Origin: Cordilura impudica
Taxonomy: Eukaryota; Arthropoda; Insecta; Diptera; Scathophagidae
Direction of reading: 5' to 3'
DNA: 64,000 nucleotides
Assembly (NCBI GenBank): GCA_963682025.1
Contig: OY821520.1
Span: forward strand, 134,920,738-134,984,737
A program made the position numbers and the translations under genes. The notes under the pieces were generated by a model. It was given only the letters and a program-made list of their open reading frames with translations, ran no database searches and was not told where the DNA came from. Of the stretch, positions 43,131 through 56,469 are shown one piece after another. Within the stretch, counting starts at the first letter, position 1; every line of letters begins with the position of its first letter.

Positions 43131-44300
43131 ACGGGCGAATTACAACTACTAGTTATTTATAAACAACAACAAAGAAAAAAACACAAATACTATTTTTACA
43201 TACATACTCGAGTGTAATTCCTCTTACGTAAAAACTTGCAAAATTCATCTCTTAACATACTAGTACGATTTGTTTATGTGCATCTGACTATTCATAACGG
43301 TAAACAATATGTTAACATAACGCAAATATAGTGATTGTTAACATCAAAGTACTTAAAGCCCTTAAGACAATATATATTTTATGTATATACATATCTATAT
43401 ATACATACATACTTACATTATATATGTATAGTATGTACGAGTATGTAGGCAAGTAAGTGAAAGACAATGCGAATGAGGCTGAGGCAATGGCCCCAACTAG
43501 AAAAACCTTCACAGTGAAATTGAAAACACATTTACAAAAAGGTATAGCGTAAGAAAAACCTTTTAATAATACAGTTATCATTATTAGAGTTTATGTTTAT
43601 GTGTATGTGTGACGCAAATCGCCGGCATAAAATTTTCAATAATACTTAAAAAAAAAAATAGAGAACCATAAAACCGAGTTCAAGGGCTAAATGGGAAAAT
43701 AAAATTCAGCAGATAAAAGTGTTGGGTATTTAGGAGGTTGTAAGTAAAAATGTTATGTGTTATTACAGTTTATCATGTTTTTAAAATGAGAATAGGGGAT
43801 ATTGGTATAATGACCTGTAACAATACTGCAACCATTAGTTTATTTTATAATTTTTTAGATGTTTGTGAATTTATAAGTATTTTGATATATTTATATCTTA
43901 CGCAACTCTGTGGTTAGGGCGTCTAATGCCAAATTGAGGAATGAATGAAATTCCTAGTCGTTTAGATGAGTCCGTCCGTGCTTTAAGATGAGCTATTCTA
44001 AACTCCATGGATTGAAATATTTTCCTGTACCGGGGTCTGGAGTTTTATCATATTGTGTGGGCCTGTGTAATTTTCCGATCATAAAAAAAGAAAAGCAAGT
44101 TAATAATTTTTAAATTATGAAGTCCTTTAGTGGCCGAATTTTTTTTTTTTTTTTTTTTTTGTAAACATCTAGACGCACTAAAAATCTATTTCACAATTCA
44201 ATCACAAAAACAGCGTAACATGTAAGACGTAGAAAAAATGGGTGTGACTTATGATTGTATTGTTAAAAAATATTATGATATGTGAATAACATGTTTGAAA
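43131..44300. other. A+T-rich DNA without a gene; TA/CATA microsatellite at 43375-43450
   Basis: No gene recognised. Around 43375-43450 ATATACATACATACTTACAT and ATGTATAGTATGTACGAGTA form imperfect TA/CATA runs. A 22-base T-run lies at about 44139-44160. Confidence 0.45.
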
Positions 44301-44301
44301 A

Positions 44302-45955
44302 TGAAAAATGAAAAATTAAAATTAAAAATTAAAAATTAAAAATTAAAAATTAAAAATTAAAAATTAAAAATTAAAAATTAAAAATTAAAAATTAAAAATT
44401 AAAAATTAAAAATTAAAAATTAAAAATTAAAAATTAAAAATTAAAAATTAAAAATTAAAAATTAAAAATTAAAAATTAAAAATTAAAAATTAAAAATTAA
44501 AAATTAAAAATTAAAAATTAAAAATTAAAAATTAAAAATTAAAAATTAAAAATTAAAAATTAAAAATTAAAAATTAAAAATTAAAAATTAAAAATTAAAA
44601 ATTAAAAATTAAAAATTAAAAATTAAAAATTAAAAATTAAAAATTAAAAATTAAAAATTAAAAATTAAAAATTAAAAATTAAAAATTAAAAATTAAAAAT
44701 TAAAAATTAAAAATTAAAATTAAAAATTAAAAATTAAAAATTAAAAATTAAAAATTAAAAATTAAAAATTAAAAATTAAAAATTAAAAATTAAAAATTAA
44801 AAATTAAAAATTAAAAATTAAAAATTAAAAATTAAAAATTAAAAATTAAAAATTAAAAATTAAAAATTAAAAATTAAAAATTAAAAATTAAAAATTAAAA
44901 ATTAAAAATTAAAAATTAAAAATAAAAATTAAAAATTAAAAATTAAAAATTAAAAATTAAAAATTAAAAATTAAAAAATTAAAAATTAAAAAATTAAAAA
45001 TTAAAAATTAAAAATTAAAAATTAAAAATTAAAAATTAAAAATTAAAAATTAAAAATTAAAAATTAAAAATTAAAAATTAAAAATTAAAAATTAAAAATT
45101 AAAAATTAAAAATTAAAAATTAAAATTAAAAATTAAAAATTAAAAATTAAAAAATTAAAAATTAAAAATTAAAAATAAAATTAAAAATTAAAAAATTAAA
45201 AATTAAAAATTAAAAATTAAAAATTAAAAATTAAAAAATTAAAAATTAAAAATTAAAAATTAAAAATTAAAAATTAAAAATTAAAAATTAAAATTAAAAA
45301 TTAAAAATTAAAAATTAAAAATTAAAAATTAAAAATTAAAATTAAAAATTAAAAATTAAAAATTAAAAATTAAAAATTAAAAATTAAAAATTAAAAATTA
45401 AAAATTAAAAATTAAAAATTAAAAATTAAAAATTAAAAATTAAAAATTAAAAATTAAAAATTAAAAATTAAAAATTAAAAATTAAAAATTAAAAATTAAA
45501 AATTAAAAATTAAAAATTAAAAATTAAAAATTAAAATTAAAAATAAAAATTAAAAATTAAAAATTAAAAATTAAAAATTAAAATTAAAAATTAAAAATTA
45601 AAAATTAAAAATTTAAAATTAAAATTAAAAATTAAAAATTAAAAATTAAAAATTAAAAATTAAAAATTAAAAATTAAAAATTAAAAATTAAAAATTAAAA
45701 ATTAAAAATTAAAATTAAAAATTAAAAATTAAAAATTAAAAATTAAAAATTTAAAATTTAAAATTTAAAATTTAAAATTTAAAATTTAAAATTTAAAATT
45801 TAAATTTAAAATTTAAAATTTAATATTTAAAATTTAAAATTTAAAATTTAAAATTTAAAATTTAAAATTTAAAATTTAAAATTTAAAATTTAAAATTTAA
45901 AATTTAAAATTTAGCATTTTAAATTTAAAATTTAAAATTTAAAATTAAAATAAAA
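44302..45955 (+). repeat. Heptamer array (AAAAATT)n, array 1
   Basis: Almost pure AAAAATT repeats for about 1.4 kb with occasional 6-mers and 8-mers. From about 45745 to 45945 the unit changes to AAAATTT before the conserved unit U1. There is no coding meaning. Confidence 0.97.
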
Positions 45956-46368
45956 AATAAAAAATGAAAAACGAAAAATTAAAAATTAACCAGTTGAAAT
46001 AATAAATTATAATAAATATTTTTATATAAGTTTATTGTTATAAGTGATACATAGATGACGCTTTCTGTTTGATTTTAAAAAAGTGCCATAAAAAAATCTT
46101 TAATTATTAAATGTTTACACATCTCCCTTGTGATCGGACCCACATGATTTTTCAATCAAAGTTAGATTCAAGAATTAAAAAATTGCATAAAAATCCATTT
46201 TTTGTATCCCGCAATGTTATTCCGTCTATCCTTCTGAGATTTTTCTTGTTTCAAAGCTGATATATATTTTAATTATAATTGCTACCCAATTCAAAACTAT
46301 TTTTGAGTTTCTTATCACTGCTAATGAATTTTCAGAAATTATTATTAAAGTTTAGTTACCATTAGTTT
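45956..46368 (+). repeat. Conserved unit U1 of the heptamer system
   Basis: About 410 bp from AAAAAATGAAAAACGAAAAA and TTAACCAGTTGAAATAATAA through ACGCTTTCTGTTTGATTT, CACATCTCCCTTGTGATCGG, ATCCCGCAATGTTATTCCGT and AGTTACCATTAGTTT. It is followed at once by the next array. Other copies are at 48446, 48935 and 54386, with an inverted partial copy at 16290. Non-coding. Confidence 0.95.
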
Positions 46369-48445
46369 AAAAATTAAAAATTAAAAATTAAAAATTAAAA
46401 ATTAAAAATTAAAAATTAAAAATAAAAAATTGAAAATTAAAAATTAAAAATTAAAAATTAAAAATTAAAAATTAAAAATTAAAAATAAAAAATAAAAAAT
46501 TAAAAATTAAAAATTAAAATTAAAAATTAAAAATTAAAAATTAAAAATTAAAAATTAAAAATTAAAAATTAAAAATTAAAAATTAAAAATTAAAAATTAA
46601 AAATTAAAAATTAAAAATTAAAAATTAAAAATTAAAAATTAAAAATTAAAAATTAAAAATTAAAAATTAAAAATTAAAAATTAAAAATTAAAAATTAAAA
46701 ATTAAAAATTAAAAATTAAAATTAAAAATTAAAAATTAAAAATTAAAAATTAAAAATTAAAAATTAAAAATTAAAAATTAAAAATTAAAAATTAAAAATT
46801 AAAAATTAAAAATTAAAAATTAAAAATTAAAAAATTAAATATTAAAAATTAAAAATTAAAAATTAAAAATTAAAAATAAAAAATTAAAAACTAAAAATTA
46901 AAAAAAAAAATAAAAAATTAAAAATTAAAAAAAAAATTAAAAATTAAAAATTAAAAATTATAAATTAAAAATTAAATATTAAAAATTAAATTAAAATTAA
47001 ATATTAAAAATTAAAAATTAAAAATTAAAATTAAAAATTAAAAATTAAAAATTAAAAATTAAAAATTAAAAATTAAAAATTAAAAATTAAAAATTAAAAA
47101 TTAAAAATTAAAAATTAAAAATTAAAAATTAAAAATTAAAAATTAAAAATTAAAATTAAAAATTAAAAATTAAAAATTAAAAATTAAAAATTAAAAATTA
47201 AAAATTAAAAATTAAAAATTAAAAATTAAAAATTAAAAATTAAAAATTAAAAATTAAAAATTAAAAATTAAAAATTAAAAATTAAAAATTAAAAATTAAA
47301 AATAAAAATAAAAATTAAAAATTAAAAATTAAAAATTAAAAATTAAAAATTAAAAATTAAAAATTAAAAATTAAAATTAAAAATTAAAATTAAAAATTAA
47401 AAATTAAAAATTAAAAATTAAAAATTAAAAATTAAAAATTAAAAATTAAAAATTAAAAATTAAAAATTAAAAATTAAAAATTAAAAATTAAAAATTAAAA
47501 ATTAAAAATTAAAAATTAAAAATTAAAATTAAAAATTAAAAATTAAAAATTAAAAATTAAAAATTAAAAATTAAAAATTAAAAATTAAAAATTAAAAATT
47601 AAAAATTAAAAATTAAAAAATTAAAATTAAAAACTAAAAATTAAAAAATAAAAATTAAAAATTAAAAATTAAAAATTAAAAATTAAAATTAAAATTAAAA
47701 ATTAAAAATTAAAAATTAAATTAAAATTAAAAATTAAAAATTAAAAATTAAAAATTAAAAATTAAAAATTAAAAATTAAAAATTAAAAATTAAAAATTAA
47801 AAATTAAAAATTAAAAATTAAAAATTAAAAAATTAAAAATTAAAAATTAAAAATTAAAAATTAAAAAATTAAAAATTAAAAATTAAAAATTAAAAATTAA
47901 AAATTAAAAATTAAAAATTAAAAATTAAAAATTAAAAATTAAAAATTAAAATTAAAAATTAAAAATTAAAAAATTAAAATTAAAAATTAAAAATTAAAAA
48001 TTAAAAATTAAAAATTAAAAATTAAAAATTAAAATTAAAAATTAAAAATTAAAAATTAAAAATTAAAAATTAAAAATTAAAAATTAAAAATTAAAAATTA
48101 AAAATTAAAAATTAAAAATTAAAAATTAAAAATTAAAATTAAAAATTAAAAATTAAAAATTAAAATTAAAAATTAAAAATTAAAATTAAAAATTAAAATT
48201 AAAAAATTAAAAATTAAAAATTAAAAATTAAAAATTAAAAATTAAAAATTAAAAATTAAAAATTAAAATAAAAAATTAAAAATTAAAAAATTAAAAATTA
48301 AATAATTAAAAATTAAAATTAAAAATTAAAAATTAAAAATTAAAAATTAAAAATTTAATATTTAAAATTTAAAATTTTAAATTTAAAATTTAAAATTTAA
48401 AATTTAAAATTTTAAATTTAAAATTTTAAATTTAAAATTAAAATT
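46369..48445 (+). repeat. Heptamer array (AAAAATT)n, array 2
   Basis: About 2 kb with more length variants than array 1. It closes with a short AAAATTT-type block from about 48350. Confidence 0.97.
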
Positions 48446-48734
48446 TTAAATTAAAATAAAAAATGAAAAACGAAAAATTAAAAATTAACCAGTTGAAATA
48501 ATAAATTATAATAAATATTTTTATATAAGTTTATTGTTATAAGTGATACATAGATGACGCTTTCTGTTTGATTTTAAAAAAGTGCCATAAAAAAATCTTT
48601 AATTATTAAATGTTTACACATCTCCCTTGTGATCGGACCCACATGATTTTTCAATCAAAGTTAGATTCAAGAATTAAAAAATTGCATAAAAACCCATTTT
48701 TTGTATCCCGCAATGTTATTCCGTCTATCCTTCT
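48446..48734 (+). repeat. Conserved unit U2, cut by the gap
   Basis: First ~290 bp of the unit, ending CCGTCTATCCTTCT directly at the N run. Its last 193 bp (48542-48734) are identical to 48935-49127 on the other side of the gap. Confidence 0.95.
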
Positions 48735-48934
48735 NNNNNNNNNNNNNNNNNNNNNNNNNNNNNNNNNNNNNNNNNNNNNNNNNNNNNNNNNNNNNNNNNN
48801 NNNNNNNNNNNNNNNNNNNNNNNNNNNNNNNNNNNNNNNNNNNNNNNNNNNNNNNNNNNNNNNNNNNNNNNNNNNNNNNNNNNNNNNNNNNNNNNNNNNN
48901 NNNNNNNNNNNNNNNNNNNNNNNNNNNNNNNNNN
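48735..48934. other. Assembly gap, 200 N
   Basis: Exactly 200 unresolved bases, a standard scaffold spacer size. The flanks are the same sequence, so the true gap length is unknown and may be negative. Confidence 0.99.
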
Positions 48935-49260
48935 AGTGATACATAGATGACGCTTTCTGTTTGATTTTAAAAAAGTGCCATAAAAAAATCTTTAATTATT
49001 AAATGTTTACACATCTCCCTTGTGATCGGACCCACATGATTTTTCAATCAAAGTTAGATTCAAGAATTAAAAAATTGCATAAAAACCCATTTTTTGTATC
49101 CCGCAATGTTATTCCGTCTATCCTTCTGAGATTTTTCTTGTTTCAAAGCTGATATATATTTTAACTATAATTGCTACCAAATTCAAAACTATTTTTGAGT
49201 TTCTTATCACAGCTAATGAATTTTCAGAAATTATTTTTAAAGTTTAGTTACCATTAGTTT
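48935..49260 (+). repeat. Conserved unit U3, cut by the gap
   Basis: Starts AGTGATACATAGATGACGC right after the Ns and runs to ACCATTAGTTT. It shares AAAACCCATTTTTTG with U2, where U1 and U4 have AAAATCCATTTTTTG, so U2 and U3 may be one and the same unit. Confidence 0.95.
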
Positions 49261-52200
49261 AAAAATTAAAAATTAAAAATTAAAAATTAAAAATTAAAAA
49301 TTAAAAATTAAAAATTAAAAATTAAAAATTAAAAATTAAAAATTAAAAATTAAAAATTAAAAACTAAAAATTAAAAATAAAAAATAAAAAATAAAAAATT
49401 AAAAATTAAAAATTAAAATACAAATTAAAAATTAAAAATTAAAAATTAAAAATTAAAAATTAAAAATTAAAAATTAAAAATTTAAAATTAAAAATTAAAA
49501 ATTAAAAATTAAAAATTAAAAATTAAAAATTAAAAATTAAAAATTAAAAATTAAAAATTAAAAATTAAAAATTAAAAATTAAAAATTAAAAATTAAAAAT
49601 TAAAAATTAAAAATTAAAAATTAAAAATTAAAAATTAAAAATTAAAAATTAAAAATTAAAAATTAAAAATAAAAAATTAAAAATTAAAAATTAAAAATTA
49701 AAAATTAAAAATTAAAAATTAAAAATTAAAAATTAAAAATTAAAAATTAAAAATTAAAAATTAAAAATTAAAAATTAAAAATTAAAAATTAAAAATTAAA
49801 ATTTAAAAATTAAAAATTAAAAACTAAAAATTAAAAATTAAAAATTAAAAACTAAAAATTAAAAATAAAAATTAAAAATTAAAAATTAAAAATTAAAAAT
49901 TAAAAATTAAAAATTAAAAATTAAAAATTAAAAATTAAAAATTAAAAATTAAAAATTAAAATTAAAAATTAAAAATTAAAAATTAAAAATTAAAAATTAA
50001 AAATTAAAAATTAAAAATTAAAAATTAAAAATTAAAAATTAAAAATTAAAAATTAAAAATTAAAAATTAAAAATTAAAAATTAAAAATTAAAAATTAAAA
50101 ATTAAAATTAAAAATTAAAAATTAAAAATTAAAAATTAAAATTAAAAATTAAAAATTAAAAATTAAAAATTAAAAATTAAAAATTAAAAATTAAAAATTA
50201 AAAATTAAAAATTAAAAATTAAAAATTAAAAATTAAAAATTAAAAATTAAAAATTAAAAATTAAAAATTAAAAATTAAAAATTAAAAATTAAAAATTAAA
50301 AATTAAAAATTAAAAATTAAAAATTAAAAATTAAAAATTAAAAATTAAAAATTAAAAATTAAAAATTAAAAATTAAAATTAAAAATTAAAAATTAAAAAT
50401 TAAAAATTAAAAATTAAAAATTAAAAATTAAAAATTAAAAATTAAAAATTAAAAATTAAAAATTAAAAATAAATTAAAAATTAAAAATTAAAAATTAAAA
50501 TTAAAAATTAAAAATTAAAAATTAAAAATTAAAAATTAAAAATTAAAAATTAAAAATTAAAAATTAAAAATTAAAAATAAAAATTAAAAATTAAAAATTA
50601 AAAATTAAAAATTAAAAATTAAAAATTAAAAATTAAAAATTAAAAATTAAAAATTAAAAATTAAAAATTAAAATTAAAAATTAAAAATTAAAAATTAAAA
50701 ATTAAAATTAAAAATTAAAAATTAAAAATTAAAAATTAAAAATTAAAAATTAAAAATTAAAAATTAAAAATTAAAAATTAAAAATTAAAAATTAAAAATT
50801 AAAAATTAAAATTAAAAATTAAAAATTAAAAATTAAAAATTAAAAATTAAAAATTAAAATTAAAATTAAAAATTAAAAATTAAAAATTAAAAATTAAAAA
50901 TTAAAAATTAAAATTAAAAATTAAAAATTAAAAATTAAAAATTAAAAATTAAAAATTAAAAATTAAAAATTAAAAATTAAAAATTAAAAATTAAAAATTA
51001 AAAATTAAAAATTAAAAATTAAAAATTAAAAATTAAAAATTAAAAATTAAAAATTAAAAATTAAAAATTAAAAATTAAAAATTAAAAATTAAAAATTAAA
51101 AATTAAAATTAAAAATTAAAAATAAAAATTAAAAATTAAAAATTAAAAATTAAAAATTAAAAATTAAAAATTAAAAATTAAAAATTAAAAATTAAAAATT
51201 AAAAATTAAAAATTAAAATTAAAAATTAAAAATTAAAAATTAAAATAAAAATTAAAAATTAAAAATTAAAAATTAAAAATTAAAAATTAAAAATTAAAAA
51301 TTAAAAATTAAAATTAAAAATTAAAAATTAAAAATTAAAAATTAAAAATTAAAAATTAAAAAATTAAAATTAAAAATTAAAAATTAAAAATTAAAAATTA
51401 AAAATTAAAAATTAAAAATTAAAAATTAAAAATTAAAAATTAAAAATTAAAAATTAAAAATTAAAAATTAAAAATTAAAAATTAAAAATTAAAAATTAAA
51501 AATTAAAAATTAAAAATTAAAAATTAAAAATTAAAAATTAAAATTAAAAATTAAAAATTAAAAATTAAAAATTAAAAATTAAAAATTAAAAATTAAAATT
51601 AAAAATTAAAAATTAAAAATTAAAAACTAAAAATTAAAAATTAAAAATTAAAAATTAAAAATTAAAAATTAAAAATTAAAAATTAAAAATTAAAATTAAA
51701 ATTAAAATTAAAAATTAAAAATTAAAAATTAAAAATTAAAAATTAAAAATTAAAAATTAAAAATTAAAAATTAAAATAAAATTAAAAATTAAAAATTAAA
51801 AATTAAAAATTAAAAATTAAAATTAAAAATTAAAAATTAAAAATTAAAAATTAAAAATTAAAAATTAAAAATTAAAAATTAAAAATTAAAATTAAAAATT
51901 AAAAATTAAAAATTAAAAATTAAAAATTAAAATTAAAAATTAAAAATTAAAAATTAAAAATTAAAATTAAAAATTAAAAATTAAAAATTAAAAATTAAAA
52001 ATTAAAAATTAAAAATTAAAATTAAAAATTAAAAATTAAAAATTAAAAATTAAAAATTAAAATTAAAATTAAAAATTAAAAATTAAAAATTAAAAATTAA
52101 AAATTAAAAATTAAAAATTAAAAATTAAAAATTAAAAATTAAAAATTAAAAATTAAAAATTAAAAATTAAAAATTAAAAATTAAAAATTAAAATTAAAAA

Positions 52201-54385
52201 TTAAAAATTAAAATTAAAAATTAAAAATTAAAAATTAAAAATTAAAAATTAAAAATTAAAAATTAAAAATTAAAAATTAAAAATTAAAAATTAAAAATTA
52301 AAAATTAAAAATTAAAAATTAAAAATTAAAAATTAAAAATTAAAAATTAAAAATTAAAAATTAAAAATTAAAAATTAAAAATTAAAAATTAAAAATTAAA
52401 AATTAAAAATTAAAATTAAAATTAAAAATTAAAAATTAAAAATTAAAAATTAAAAATTAAAAATTAAAAATTAAAAATTAAAAATTAAAAATTAAAAATT
52501 AAAAATTAAAAATTAAAAATTAAAATTAAAAATTAAAAATTAAAAATTAAAAATTAAAAATTAAAAATTAAAAATTAAAAATTAAAAATTAAAAATTAAA
52601 AATTAAAAATTAAAAATTAAAAATTAAAAATTAAAAATTAAAAATTAAAAATTAAAAATTAAAAATTAAAAATTAAAAATTAAAAATTAAAAATTAAAAA
52701 TTAAAAATTAAAAATTAAAAATTAAAAATTAAAAATTAAAAATTAAAAATTAAAAATTAAAAATTAAAAATTAAAAATTAAAAATTAAAAATTAAAAATT
52801 AAAAATTAAAAATTAAAAATTAAAAATTAAAAATTAAAAATTAAAATTAAAAATTAAAAATTAAAAATTAAAAATTAAAAATTAAAAATTAAAAATTAAA
52901 AATTAAAAATTAAAAATTAAAAATTAAAAATTAAAAATTAAAAATTAAAAATTAAAAATTAAAAATTAAAAATTAAAATTAAAAATTAAAAATTAAAAAT
53001 TAAAAATTAAAAATTAAAAATTAAAAATTAAAAATTAAAAATTAAAAATTAAAAATTAAAAATTAAAAATTAAAAATTAAAAATTAAAAATTAAAATTAA
53101 AAATTAAAAATTAAAAATTAAAAATTAAAAATTAAAAATTAAAAATTAAAAATTAAAAATTAAAAATTAAAAATTAAAAATTAAAAATTAAAAATTAAAA
53201 ATTAAAAATTAAAAATTAAAAATTAAAAATTAAAAATTAAAAATTAAAAATTAAAAATTAAAAATTAAAAATTAAAAATTAAAAATTAAAAATTAAAAAT
53301 TAAAAATTAAAAATTAAAAATTAAAAATTAAAAATTAAAAATTAAAAATTAAAAATTAAAAATTAAAAATTAAAAATTAAAAATTAAAAATTAAAAATTA
53401 AAAATTAAAAATTAAAAATTAAAAATTAAAAATTAAAAATTAAAAATTAAAAATTAAAAATTAAAATTAAAAATTAAAAATTAAAAATTAAAAATTAAAA
53501 ATTAAAAATTAAAAATTAAAAATTAAAAATTAAAAATTAAAAATTAAAAATTAAAAATTAAAAATTAAAAATTAAAAATTAAAAATTAAAAATTAAAAAT
53601 TAAAAATTAAAAATTAAAAATTAAAAATTAAAAATTAAAAATTAAAAATTAAAAATTAAAAATTAAAAATTAAAAATTAAAAATTAAAAATTAAAAATTA
53701 AAAATTAAAAATTAAAAATTAAAATTAAAAATTAAAAATTAAAAATTAAAAATTAAAAATTAAAAATTAAAAATTAAAAATTAAAAATTAAAAATTAAAA
53801 ATTAAAAATTAAAAATTAAAAATTAAAAATTAAAAATTAAAAATTAAAAATTAAAAATTAAAAATTAAAAATTAAAATTAAAATTAAAAATTAAAAATTA
53901 AAAATTAAAAATTAAAAATTAAAAATTAAAAATTAAAAATTAAAAATTAAAAATTAAAAATTAAAAATTAAAAATTAAAAATTAAAAATTAAAAATTAAA
54001 ATTAAAAATTAAAAATTAAAAATTAAAAATTAAAATTAAAATTAAAAATTAAAAATTAAAAATTAAAAATTAAAAATTAAAAATTAAAAATTAAAAATTA
54101 AAAATTAAAAATTAAAAATTAAAAATTAAAAATTAAAAATTAAAAATTAAAAATTAAAAATTAAAAATTAAAAATTAAAAATTAAAAATTAAAAATTAAA
54201 AATTAAAAATTAAAAATTAAAAATTAAAAATTAAAAATTAAAAATTAAAAATTAAAAATTTAATATTTAAAATTTTAAATTTAAAATTTAAAATTTAAAA
54301 TTTAAAATTTAAAATTTAAAAAATTTAAAATTTAAAATTTAAAATTTAAAATTTTAAATTTAAAATTTAAAATTTAAAATTAAAA
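49261..54385 (+). repeat. Heptamer array (AAAAATT)n, array 3
   Basis: About 5.1 kb, the largest array, with rare variants (AAAACTA, AAATAA, 6-mers). It ends with an AAAATTT-type block at about 54258-54385. Confidence 0.97.
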
Positions 54386-54796
54386 TAAAAAATGAAAAAC
54401 GAAAAATTAAAAATTAACCAGTTGAAATAATAAATTATAATAAATATTTTTATATAAGTTTATTGTTATAAGTGATACATAGATGACGCTTTCTGTTTGA
54501 TTTTAAAAAAGTGCCATAAAAAATCTTTAATTACTAAATGTTTACACATCTCCCTTGTGATCGGACCCACATGATTTTTCAATCAAAGTTAGATTCAAGA
54601 ATTAAAAAATTGCATAAAAATCCATTTTTTGTATCCCGCAATGTTATTCCGTCTATCCTTCTGAGATTTTTCTTGTTTCAAAGCTGATATATATTTTAAT
54701 TATAATTGCTACCCAATTCAAAACTATTTTTGAGTTTCTTATCACTGCTAATGAATTTTCAGAAATTATTATTAAAGTTTAGTTACCATTAGTTTA
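54386..54796 (+). repeat. Conserved unit U4, last of the series
   Basis: Full unit. After ACCATTAGTTTAAGTAATAC the sequence leaves the repeat system and no further array follows, so this is the right border of the tandem series. Confidence 0.95.
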
Positions 54797-55140
54797 AGTA
54801 ATACAAATTAAATGAAATGATAACTTAAAAATTCCATGTGTAACTAATTTTAGAACATTTTAGAACCTAAATCGGCTTAAAATTATCCAAAGTTTTCTTA
54901 AACGATATTTTTTAAAGAAAATTATCTTCAAGTTATTAAAACGTAATGGATATAATATTTTAATTTACTTTGACTTTAGTACTAATTGCAATTTAGATTT
55001 GAGTTAAAATTCAAATGGAACGTATTGATACTAGAAGACAAAATATTTTCGAAACAAATTTTTTTTACCCTTTGATACTCTCCACCTAGGTTCTAATAGT
55101 TTTAGTAGCTAGTTGTAAATCGTCTGTTTAAAAATTCTGA
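54797..55140. other. A+T-rich DNA without a gene
   Basis: No gene or repeat recognised. Confidence 0.4.
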
Positions 55141-56450
55141 ATATACTCTTTTAAGAAAATGTCGTTTTTTAGAAAAGGTAATATTTCATGAAAAGTTGGC
55201 TTATTAAGAAAATTTACTTTTCAAGAAAAGTTACTTTTTTTAAGAAAAACTGTTTTTTATGAAAAAATACTTTTTTATGAAAATCTACTTTTTTCAGAAA
55301 CGGTACTTTTTCAGGAAAATTTACTTTTTAAAATTGACTTTCATAGAAAGGGTACTTTTTGAAGAAAATCTACTTTATGAAGAAAAAGTATTTTTTAAAG
55401 AAAAGTTACTATTTGAAGAAATACTACCTTTTGAAGAAACGGCATTTTTTTGAAGAAGAACTACTTTTGTAAAAAAGAGACTTTTTTGGAAAGTACATTT
55501 TGAGAAAAGTAATATTTTTAAGAAAATGTACTTTTTGAAGAAAATTTACTTCTTCAAGAAAAGATAATTTTTTTAATTACACTTTTTAATACAACGTACT
55601 TTTTGAAGAAAAGTTAATCTTTGAAGAAAATTTACTCTATGAAGAAAATGTACTTTTTAAAGAGAAGGTACTTTTTGCAGAAAAGGTACTTTTTAAAAGA
55701 AATGTACTTTTTAAGGTAAAGGTACTTTTTAAAGTAAAGGTACTTTTTGCAGAAAAGCTACTAAAAAAGAAAGAAAGGTATTTTTTTAAGTAAATATACT
55801 GTTAAAGAAGAAAAAGTATTTTTTTAAGAAAAGCTACTCTTTGAAGAAATTTTGCTTTTAAAAGAAAAGGTGTTTTTGAGAAAATTTAATTTTTTAAGAG
55901 AATGGGCTTTCTGAAGAAAATTTACTTTTTGCAGAACATGTACTATTTGAAGAAAATGTACTTTTTGAAGAGAATTTACCTTTTGTAGAAAAAGTAATTT
56001 TTGAAGATTATGTACTTTTTAAGAAAACATACTCTTTGAAGAAAAGTTACTTTTTGATGAAAATGTACTTTTTAAAAAACGCACTTTTTTAAGAGAGGGC
56101 ACTTTTTGAAGATAAAGTACTTTTAAAGAAGACACTTTTGGAAAAAATTGTACTTTTTAAGAAATGTCGCTTTTTGAAGAAACTGTAACATTTGAAGAAA
56201 AGTTTTTTTTGAAGAAAATGTACTTGTTAAAAAGAAAAAGGATCTTTTTCTAAGAAAAGCGACTTTGGAGAAAATTTACTTTTTTAAGAGAATGTGCTTT
56301 TTGAAGAAAATTTACTTTTTAAAGAAACGTACTTTTTGAAGAAATGGTACTTTTTGAAGAAAGGTACTTTTGAAGAAAGGTACTTTTGAAGAAAGGTACT
56401 TTTGAAGAAAGGTACTTTTTGAAGAAAAGATTATTTTTTAAGAAAATTTT
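55141..56450 (-). repeat. Degenerate 17-18 bp satellite, block 3, opposite orientation
   Basis: Monomers GGTACTTTTTGAAGAAAA and variants are the reverse complement of the TTTTCTTAAAAAAGTACC type with GAAGAAAA in place of TAAGAAAA. Near 56340-56420 the short form GGTACTTTTGAAGAAA repeats almost perfectly four times. Open frames here are repeat artefacts. Confidence 0.85.
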
Positions 56451-56469
56451 TATTTTTTTTACACTTTTT

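Noticed and set aside
48610..48946. Frames spanning the gap
   Set aside because: They are made mostly of unknown residues from the 200 N.
44302..54385. CRISPR array or telomeric repeat
   Set aside because: There are no spacers and the repeat is 7 bp, so it is not CRISPR. AAAAATT is not a known telomere repeat and flies lack telomerase-type ends.
55259..55453. 64-codon Phe/Lys/Glu frame and its minus-strand neighbour at 56319-56549
   Set aside because: Periodic translation of the 17-18 bp satellite.
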